NCBI GenBank assembly: GCA_902797565.1
Contig: CADBTO010000084.1
Span: 1 to 13,784 of the forward strand
From: an uncultured Lachnospiraceae bacterium
Lineage (GTDB): Bacteria; Bacillota; Clostridia; Lachnospirales; Lachnospiraceae
Direction of reading: 5' to 3'
Length of the DNA: 13,784 nt
Shown here one piece after another: positions 8,477 to 13,784 of this stretch. The notes below the pieces were generated by a model that worked only from the letters and a program-made list of their open reading frames with translations, was not told the DNA's origin and made no database searches. The position numbers and the translations under genes are program-made. Numbering within the stretch: position 1 is the stretch's first letter; every line of letters begins with the position of its first letter.

Positions 8477-8504
8477 TTCACAGAGGGGGTGAACGCGTTA
8501 GAAT
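8477..8504 (+). promoter_or_regulatory. Candidate sigma-A-type promoter for the GH10 gene
   Basis: TTCACA at 8477-8482 (5/6 to TTGACA) and TAGAAT at 8499-8504 (5/6 to TATAAT) are separated by 16 bp. It sits directly after the upstream terminator and would give a leader of roughly 115 nt before the xylanase ATG. An 8-bp perfect palindrome AACGCGTT (8492-8499) lies in the spacer and touches the -10, a position suited to a repressor operator. The prediction rests on motif match and position only. Confidence 0.5.
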
Positions 8505-8519
8505 AGGCTACATCTTTGA

Positions 8520-8592
8520 GGTGGAGTTTTCGGCGGTGCAGGGATGCCTGCATCGTATTCCACCGGGCAGAGCAGGCTGGCGAGCCGATCTG
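8520..8592 (+). promoter_or_regulatory. Structured 5' leader (two hairpins) upstream of the GH10 gene
   Basis: Hairpin A has an outer 6-bp stem GGTGGA/TCCACC (8520-8525 with 8559-8564), an asymmetric internal loop, and an inner stem of about 9 bp (8534-8542 with 8547-8555, core TGCAGG/CCTGCA) closed by a GATG tetraloop. Hairpin B pairs CAGA/TCTG (8568-8571 with 8589-8592) and GGCT/AGCC (8575-8578 with 8583-8586) around a GGCG loop. The SD AGGAG (8613-8617) follows about 20 nt later. No U tract follows either hairpin, so they are not terminators. I do not recognise a known riboswitch consensus; mRNA stabilisation or translational control are possible. Confidence 0.45.
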
Positions 8593-8629
8593 TGTATGGA
8601 TTCAGTATGATTAGGAGAGAGAACAGGGT

Positions 8630-11600
8630 ATGAAAAAGAGGAATGGACTCAGGAAAATTGCGATGATGCTGGCGATGGCAGGGATGCTCACAAGCGCAGC
8701 AGCAGTTCCGGGAATCGCCGGGCTTCCGGCTGCCCAGGCAATGGCAGCGGATACGCTGATCGCGGAGAATGCGCCGGACGTGATCAAGAACGGTGATTTC
8801 AAGGATGCGGATACTTCGATGTGGAGCGAGATGCTTGGCAAATCGAAGATCACATCCGAAACAGGGGATACGGCGATCGAAGGCGATCTGAAGACCTATG
8901 GAAAGATCGACCGGGATCAGAAAGAATCCGGGACTTATGAGTCGTTTGCACAGGACATCACCAGCCAGGTGAAGGACTATAACGGGGCAGTCTATTCCTA
9001 TGTTTTCTATGCAAAGCTTTCCGATGATTATAAAAACGCGCCGGAAGACCAGCGGAAGGTGGAATTTGCACCGGTCGTGACCGCAGGGGGCGAGACGAGC
9101 TATCTGGGTTCCTATTCCAATGAGATCACCGGGACGGCAAGCCAGACGCTGGAAGTCGGGAAGTGGACGAAGTTCGAAGGGACGTTCAAGCTGGAATGGA
9201 AGGGCGCGCTGGAGAAGGTTCTGGTCCGCGTGATCGAGCAGGGGACGAACTACGGGAACGGGGACTGCGTCAAGGGCGACTACTATCTGGCAGGGTTCAA
9301 GATGGTGCGCACCGAGACCCCGAAGAAGGAGATCGAGAAGGATGTCCCGCAGCTGAAGAGCGCGATGGCAACTGCAGACGGCCTGGGGACAGACGCAATC
9401 ATCGGTACAGCTTTGACAAGCGATGAGGTCACGGACGAGACACTGATGGAACTGGTTGGGAAGCATTTCAATGCGCTCACGCTTGGGAACGAGCTGAAGC
9501 TGGACTGCATGCTGGGTTATAATAACGCAGCGTTCCCGAAAGGCAGCATCAGGCAGGCAGAGATCAACGGAAAGAAGATTGACGTTCCGACGCTGGATCA
9601 TTCCAGGGCGGACAAGATGCTTGATGTGATCCTGGCATGGAACAAGGCGCATCCGCAGGACAAGCTCCGTGTACGCGGGCATGTGCTCGTATGGCATTCC
9701 CAGTCTCCGGAGTGGTTCTTCCATGAGGGTTATGACAAGACCAAGCCCTATGTTTCCAAGGAAGAGATGAACCTGCGTCTGGAATGGTATATCAAGACTA
9801 TGCTGACCTATTACACTGGTGCAAACAGCAAGTACAAAGACCTGTTCTATGGCTGGGATGTCGTCAATGAGGCAGTGGTTGGTGAGAATTACCGGACGGA
9901 TACAGAAGCCGGCAGCGACACGCTTCAGGATGATACCCATGGAAACAAGTCCAGCTGGTGGCATGTATACGGCAGCAATGAGTTTATCATCAATGCATTT
10001 ACCTATGCGAACAAGTATGCGCCGGCTTCCCTGGAGCTGTATTACAATGATTACGGCGAGTGCGACAGCAAGAAGATGGTCGGCATCTCAAAGCTGCTCA
10101 GCGACGTGAAGGCAAAGGAAGGCCCGGCAGGCACCGGCACCCGGATCAGCGGGATGGGCATGCAGGGACATTACAACCTGGAATCCCCGACGGCGGCACA
10201 GCTTGAGACGGCGGTGCGCACCTATGCGAAGATCGTCGGGAAAGTTCAGCTGACAGAGCTGGATTTCACAGCAAGCAATGATTTTGACGGGACAGATGCA
10301 ACACGCCAGCAGGAATATGTCAAGCAGGCGTACAAGTATAAAGAAGTTTATGATACCTTAAAGAAGCTGGACAAGGAAGACGGCATCGACGTATCCGGCT
10401 TTACGGTATGGGGTATGCTGGATGGGCATTCATGGCTGCAGACCCAGGCGAATGTCGGCGGCGGAACCGATGGCAAACGCGTACAGTGCCCGCTTCTTTT
10501 CGATGATGATTATAAAGTAAAACCTTCGTATTGGGCACTGGTTGACCCGAGCAAGCTGGAGCCGTTCATCAATACGGTGACGATTGTCCAGAGCGAGGAT
10601 GGATCGTTTACTTACGGCAAAAAATACGCGATCGAAGGGGATGGCGTGAAGGCAAGCTTCGTGCCGATTTGGAACAGCAAGGGCGTGGCAGTGCAGGTGG
10701 ACGTGGAAGATGCCACGGAAGATGCATCGGATGCGGTCACGGTCTATCTGGAGCGGAACGGAAAGAAGGAAAAGGTTTCGGTGGCGCGGAGCGCGGCGAC
10801 GAAGACCGAGAAGGGCTATCAGGCTCAGGTTTCCTTCGACGCGGCAGACGTGAAGATGGCTGATACGATCAAGCTGGATGTCCTGGTGGTAAGCGGGGAC
10901 AAGAAGGCGGCATACAACGATCTGAAGTTTACGCAGGAAGAGAGCACAAAGTATTTTGCAAACGTACTTGTGAAACCGTTTGCGCAGGTTTCCAAGGGGA
11001 CGGTCAAGGTAGACGGAACGGAGGATGCGGCTTGGAAGAGTGCAGCAGAAATGCCGCTGCAGATATCGCTCGGCGCAAAGGCATCGGCAACAGCGAAAGC
11101 GCTGTGGGATGAGGAGAACCTGTATGTGCTGGTTCAGGTTCAGGATTCCGTGCTGAATGCGGACAATGCGAATGCCTGGGAGCAGGATTCCGTGGAAATC
11201 TTCGTGGATGAGAACAACGCGAAGAGCGACGGGTACGAGGCAGACGACAAGCAGTACCGGGTCAGCTATAAGAATGTCCAGAGCTTCAATGGCGAGAAGT
11301 GCAAGGCAGAGAATATCCAGTCCGCGGCAAAGACGACGAAGGACGGCTATGTGGTAGAGGCAGCGCTGAAGTGGACGGATCTGAAGCCTGCAGAAGGCGG
11401 CCAGGTCGGGCTGGAATTCCAGGTCAATGATGCGGATGCAAGCGGGAAGCGGATTGGTACGCTCAGCTGGTTTGACGCGTCCGGCAATGGCTGGGCATCC
11501 CCCGGCGTGTTCGGAACCGTGGCACTGACCGGCGCGAAAGAAGGCGCGGCAGCGGCAGATACGACGGATACAACGGATACGACAGGGAAGACGGACGAAG

Positions 11601-11914
11601 CAGGCACTGCGGATGATACCGCCGGAAAGACTGAGGAAACCACGAAGCTTGCAAAGGCAAAGGGCGTCAAGGCAACAAAGGTGAAGGCAACTTCTGCGAA
11701 GATTACCTGGAAGGCAGTCAAGGGCGCGAAGAAGTACCAGGTGTCCTATCAGGTTGGAAAAGCAAAGGCAAAGACGGTTACAACGAAGAAGACGGCTGTG
11801 AACCTGAAAAAGCTGAAGAAGAACACCACCGTGAAGGTGAAGGTCCGCGCGATCAGCGGCTCTACGAAGGGTGCGTACACGAAGGTTGTAAGCTTCAAGA
11901 CCAAGAAGAAATAA
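8630..11914 (+). CDS. Secreted multi-modular GH10 endo-beta-1,4-xylanase
   Basis: A 1094-aa exported enzyme expected to hydrolyse internal beta-1,4 bonds of xylan by the retaining GH10 mechanism. The signal peptide is residues 1-39 (basic start, hydrophobic core, cleavage predicted at AMA-AD). Modules: CBM22/CBM4_9-like at about 54-226, beginning NGDF; GH10 at about 234-643; a divergent CBM9-like segment at about 650-775; a clear CBM9 at about 784-968 (VDGTEDAAW with W802, then the QDSVEIFVD strand); a Thr/Asp-rich linker at about 970-1006; and a Lys-rich Fn3-like domain at 1007-1094 (27 Lys in 88 residues). GH10 residues: H351 and H356-x-Q358 in RGHVLVWHSQ, acid/base E414 in WDVVNE, nucleophile E543 in TELD, and W594/W602 in WGMLDGHSW. 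The SD AGGAG at 8613-8617 is 12 nt before the ATG, slightly wide. There is no LPXTG or SLH anchor; the basic Fn3-like end could hold the protein to the anionic cell wall (inference). It has its own promoter and terminator, so it is probably monocistronic. Confidence 0.95.
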   Translation: MKKRNGLRKIAMMLAMAGMLTSAAAVPGIAGLPAAQAMAADTLIAENAPDVIKNGDFKDADTSMWSEMLGKSKITSETGDTAIEGDLKTYGKIDRDQKESGTYESFAQDITSQVKDYNGAVYSYVFYAKLSDDYKNAPEDQRKVEFAPVVTAGGETSYLGSYSNEITGTASQTLEVGKWTKFEGTFKLEWKGALEKVLVRVIEQGTNYGNGDCVKGDYYLAGFKMVRTETPKKEIEKDVPQLKSAMATADGLGTDAIIGTALTSDEVTDETLMELVGKHFNALTLGNELKLDCMLGYNNAAFPKGSIRQAEINGKKIDVPTLDHSRADKMLDVILAWNKAHPQDKLRVRGHVLVWHSQSPEWFFHEGYDKTKPYVSKEEMNLRLEWYIKTMLTYYTGANSKYKDLFYGWDVVNEAVVGENYRTDTEAGSDTLQDDTHGNKSSWWHVYGSNEFIINAFTYANKYAPASLELYYNDYGECDSKKMVGISKLLSDVKAKEGPAGTGTRISGMGMQGHYNLESPTAAQLETAVRTYAKIVGKVQLTELDFTASNDFDGTDATRQQEYVKQAYKYKEVYDTLKKLDKEDGIDVSGFTVWGMLDGHSWLQTQANVGGGTDGKRVQCPLLFDDDYKVKPSYWALVDPSKLEPFINTVTIVQSEDGSFTYGKKYAIEGDGVKASFVPIWNSKGVAVQVDVEDATEDASDAVTVYLERNGKKEKVSVARSAATKTEKGYQAQVSFDAADVKMADTIKLDVLVVSGDKKAAYNDLKFTQEESTKYFANVLVKPFAQVSKGTVKVDGTEDAAWKSAAEMPLQISLGAKASATAKALWDEENLYVLVQVQDSVLNADNANAWEQDSVEIFVDENNAKSDGYEADDKQYRVSYKNVQSFNGEKCKAENIQSAAKTTKDGYVVEAALKWTDLKPAEGGQVGLEFQVNDADASGKRIGTLSWFDASGNGWASPGVFGTVALTGAKEGAAAADTTDTTDTTGKTDEAGTADDTAGKTEETTKLAKAKGVKATKVKATSAKITWKAVKGAKKYQVSYQVGKAKAKTVTTKKTAVNLKKLKKNTTVKVKVRAISGSTKGAYTKVVSFKTKKK

Positions 11915-11946
11915 AGCTTATAAAAACAGCATAACGATGCAAAAGC

Positions 11947-11986
11947 ACGGGCGGGTTCGGAAGTTGCTTCCGGATCCGCCCGTTTT
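11947..11986 (+). terminator. Intrinsic terminator after the GH10 gene
   Basis: A 17-bp stem (11947-11963 with 11967-11983, two G-U pairs, core CGGGCGG/CCGCCCG and GGAAG/CTTCC) has a 3-nt TTG loop, is followed by TTTT (11983-11986) and is preceded by an A run (11941-11944). It starts 33 nt after the stop codon and isolates the xylanase transcript from the histidine kinase gene. Confidence 0.93.
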
Positions 11987-12003
11987 CTATGCAGTGAGGA
12001 GAA

Positions 12004-12015
12004 CCGGATATCCGG
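12004..12015. repeat. 12-bp perfect palindrome with overlapping direct repeat
   Basis: CCGGATATCCGG is a perfect inverted repeat in the gap between the xylanase terminator and the kinase promoter. It overlaps a direct repeat CGGATA (12005 and 12013, 8-bp period). It lies about 110 bp upstream of the kinase -35, so any operator role is speculative. Confidence 0.3.
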
Positions 12016-12124
12016 ATAATCCGAAATATTATAGAAAGACGTGTGTGCCTGGTACATTTGTTCTGTCTGGCTGCGGGAAAAACAAGTTTTGTGCCGGTTT
12101 TCTGTGGATTTTGGTCAGATCATC

Positions 12125-12153
12125 TTTTCATAGAACGGAAAATATGGTAAAAT
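12125..12153 (+). promoter_or_regulatory. Extended -10 promoter for the histidine kinase gene
   Basis: The -10 TAAAAT (12148-12153) is preceded by TG at 12145-12146 with one base between, giving an extended -10 (TGGTAAAAT). The -35 TTTTCA (12125-12130, 4/6 to TTGACA) is 17 bp upstream. Transcription would start near 12160, leaving a leader of about 40 nt. This gives the kinase gene its own transcript after the xylanase terminator. Confidence 0.6.
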
Positions 12154-12198
12154 TTCATGGGGCTAGACAATTGATTCAGAGAACGAGGTCATAGGGCT

Positions 12199-13784
12199 AT
12201 GAAAAAAATGAAACCGGGACTTGCTGTCAGGCTGGTCATTATCCTGTCTTTGCTGCTGCTTGCAGCGGAGCTGATTCTGGGTGCGGAGCTGGTCAAAAAC
12301 TCCATTTCCGCGATGAAGATCCTGATCCAGAACCGGATGCTGGATATTTCCAATACGGCAGCGGATATGCTGGATGGGGATAAGCTGGAAAAACTGAAGA
12401 AAGAGGACAAGGGGACAGCTGCGTACCAGGAGGTCAACGATACGCTGGCGCATTTCCAGGAAAATATTGACCTGAAGTATATATACTGCGTAACACATAA
12501 GGGAAACGGGGAATTTGTGTTCTCCGTGGATCCCACGGTAGAGGATCCGGGGGAGTTCGGGGAACCCGTGGTCTATACCGACGCGCTTTATACTGCAAGC
12601 CAGGGGACGCCTGCCGTGGACGAGGAGCCTTATACGGATGCATGGGGGAAGTTCTACAGTTCGTTTTCGCCGGTCTTTGATTCCAGGGGCGAGGTGGCAG
12701 GGATTGTGGCAGTGGATTTTTCTGCGGACTGGTTTGACGAGCAGATCGCGAAGCAGACGCGGATGATCCTGGTCAGCAGCCTGCTTTCGGTGATCATCGG
12801 GGCGCTGTTTATTTTCTATGCTACGGGAAAGCTGCGCAGGCAGCTGCAGGAAATTACGCAGGATCTGGCGGAAGCCGCGCGGGATGTGGATGACCTGACA
12901 AAGGAGATGGAGGCAGACCATGAAGAGGCGGCGCTGCAGACGGATATCGCGGACGCGGGAGATGTGCAGGAGCTGGGGCGGCGGATCCATCAGGTCAAGG
13001 AAGGGCTGCGGCAGTATACCGAGAACCTGAATTCCCAGGCACACCATATGATCACGGCGCTTTCCAGCGAATACCGCAGTGTGTATTATATTGACCTGGA
13101 CCAGGATCTGGGGATCTGCTACCAGCCGTATGCGGAAATTGACGGCGGCAAGCAGCAGGGCGAACGTTTCCCGTATTACGGCACGTTTGCGGCTTATGCG
13201 GAAAAGTATGTGATGCTGGCGTACCAGGAAGCGTTCCTGCAGTTCATCCGGCCGGAGGAGATCAAAAAGGCGCTTGCAAAGGAGCGTGTGATCGCGTTCC
13301 GTTATACGATACAGCGGGACGGCATGGAGCAGTATGAGATGATCCGGATAGCGGAAGCGCGTGCTTCGGCGGAGCAGGAAAGCGGCCGGGTGCATGCGAT
13401 CGGGCTGGGCTTTGCGGATGTGGATGCGCAGACGCGCAGGATGATTGAGCAGGGGCAGAGCCTGAGCGACGCGCTTTCAGCGGCAGAAACGGCAAACCGG
13501 GCGAAGACATCGTTCCTGTCCAGTATGAGCCATGAGATCCGTACGCCGATGAACGCGATCATCGGATTGGACCGGATTGCGCTGGCAGACCCTTCCATTT
13601 CGCAAAGCACGCGGGAGCATCTGGAACAGATTGGTTCTTCTGCGGATCATTTGCTGAAGATTATCAACGACATCCTGGATATGTCCCGGATCGAAGCGGG
13701 CCGGATGGTGCTGCGCAGCGAGGCGTTTTTCCTGCCGGACCTTCTGGACCAGGTCTCCGTGATGATTGGCGGGCAGTGCAGGGA
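12199..13784 (+). CDS. Membrane sensor histidine kinase, hybrid type (3' end outside window)
   Basis: 528 codons are visible and the frame is open to the window edge. Order: TM1 at about 8-28; an extracytoplasmic sensor at about 29-188; TM2 at about 189-211; an acidic coiled-coil linker to about 295; a PAS-like region at about 300-415 (YYIDLDQDLGICYQPYAEI, then a GFADVD strand); a pre-HisKA helix (AAETANRAKTSFLS); and the HisKA motif SHEIRTPMNAIIGL with phospho-acceptor H445. The sensor looks like a Cache domain (YIYCV at 94-98, YTDAWG at 145-150, GIVAVDF at 168-174), a family that binds small extracellular ligands. The HATPase domain is missing only because the window ends. Kinases of this PAS-HisKA style in Clostridia often carry a C-terminal receiver domain, so 'hybrid' is inferred. 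The start has a GAGG SD at 12185-12188, 10 nt upstream. A terminator and a separate promoter lie between it and the xylanase, so the two are not an operon. Confidence 0.9.
   Translation, partial: MKKMKPGLAVRLVIILSLLLLAAELILGAELVKNSISAMKILIQNRMLDISNTAADMLDGDKLEKLKKEDKGTAAYQEVNDTLAHFQENIDLKYIYCVTHKGNGEFVFSVDPTVEDPGEFGEPVVYTDALYTASQGTPAVDEEPYTDAWGKFYSSFSPVFDSRGEVAGIVAVDFSADWFDEQIAKQTRMILVSSLLSVIIGALFIFYATGKLRRQLQEITQDLAEAARDVDDLTKEMEADHEEAALQTDIADAGDVQELGRRIHQVKEGLRQYTENLNSQAHHMITALSSEYRSVYYIDLDQDLGICYQPYAEIDGGKQQGERFPYYGTFAAYAEKYVMLAYQEAFLQFIRPEEIKKALAKERVIAFRYTIQRDGMEQYEMIRIAEARASAEQESGRVHAIGLGFADVDAQTRRMIEQGQSLSDALSAAETANRAKTSFLSSMSHEIRTPMNAIIGLDRIALADPSISQSTREHLEQIGSSADHLLKIINDILDMSRIEAGRMVLRSEAFFLPDLLDQVSVMIGGQCR

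Noticed and set aside
8498..9964. 488-codon open frame on the minus strand
   Set aside because: It lies opposite the signal peptide, CBM and GH10 sequence, whose catalytic motifs are intact; its own translation has no recognisable domain. It is a product of high GC and codon bias.
12163..13395. 410-codon open frame on the minus strand
   Set aside because: It is antisense to the histidine kinase, whose TM, Cache and HisKA features are coherent on the + strand.

Overview
The window looks like a chromosome segment from an anaerobic, fibre-degrading Clostridia bacterium, most likely of the Lachnospiraceae type. The grounds are a secreted multi-modular GH10 xylanase ending in a Lys-rich Fn3-like domain, a Lachnospiraceae-style hybrid-type histidine kinase (motif SHEIRTPMNAIIG), AGGAG-type ribosome binding sites and intrinsic terminators. 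GC content looks to be in the mid-fifties by eye. All genes are on the + strand and density is high. I see no tRNA, rRNA, CRISPR array, insertion sequence or integrase.

Region 1 (1-8460) is a probable two-gene unit: a small GNAT N-acetyltransferase (32-463), then after 25 bp a giant uninterrupted gene of 2632 codons (489-8387), closed by a strong hairpin terminator (8425-8460). The giant protein has no signal peptide and no obvious membrane segment. Its centre (about residues 1320-1640) carries a recognisable ABC1/UbiB/COQ8-type atypical kinase fold with its catalytic residues present. About 1300 residues before it and about 870 after it are charged, mostly helical sequence that I cannot assign. 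The C-terminus is an 11-residue-period ER/K helix repeat followed by an acidic tail. This gene is the most likely undescribed element in the window.

Region 2 (8461-11986) is a single-gene unit. It has a candidate sigma-A-type promoter (8477-8504), a leader of about 115 nt with two well-paired hairpins, a 1094-aa exported GH10 endo-xylanase (signal peptide, CBM22/CBM4_9-like module, GH10 domain, a divergent CBM9-like segment, a clear CBM9, a Thr/Asp linker and a Lys-rich Fn3-like domain), and a 17-bp-stem terminator. The likely role is hydrolysis of plant xylan outside the cell.

Region 3 (11987-13784) holds an extended -10 promoter and the 5' part of a membrane sensor histidine kinase with an extracytoplasmic Cache-like sensor. 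It is cut by the window edge just after the HisKA region, so its ATPase and any receiver domain are not visible. It is transcribed separately from the xylanase; a link to xylan sensing is only an inference from proximity.
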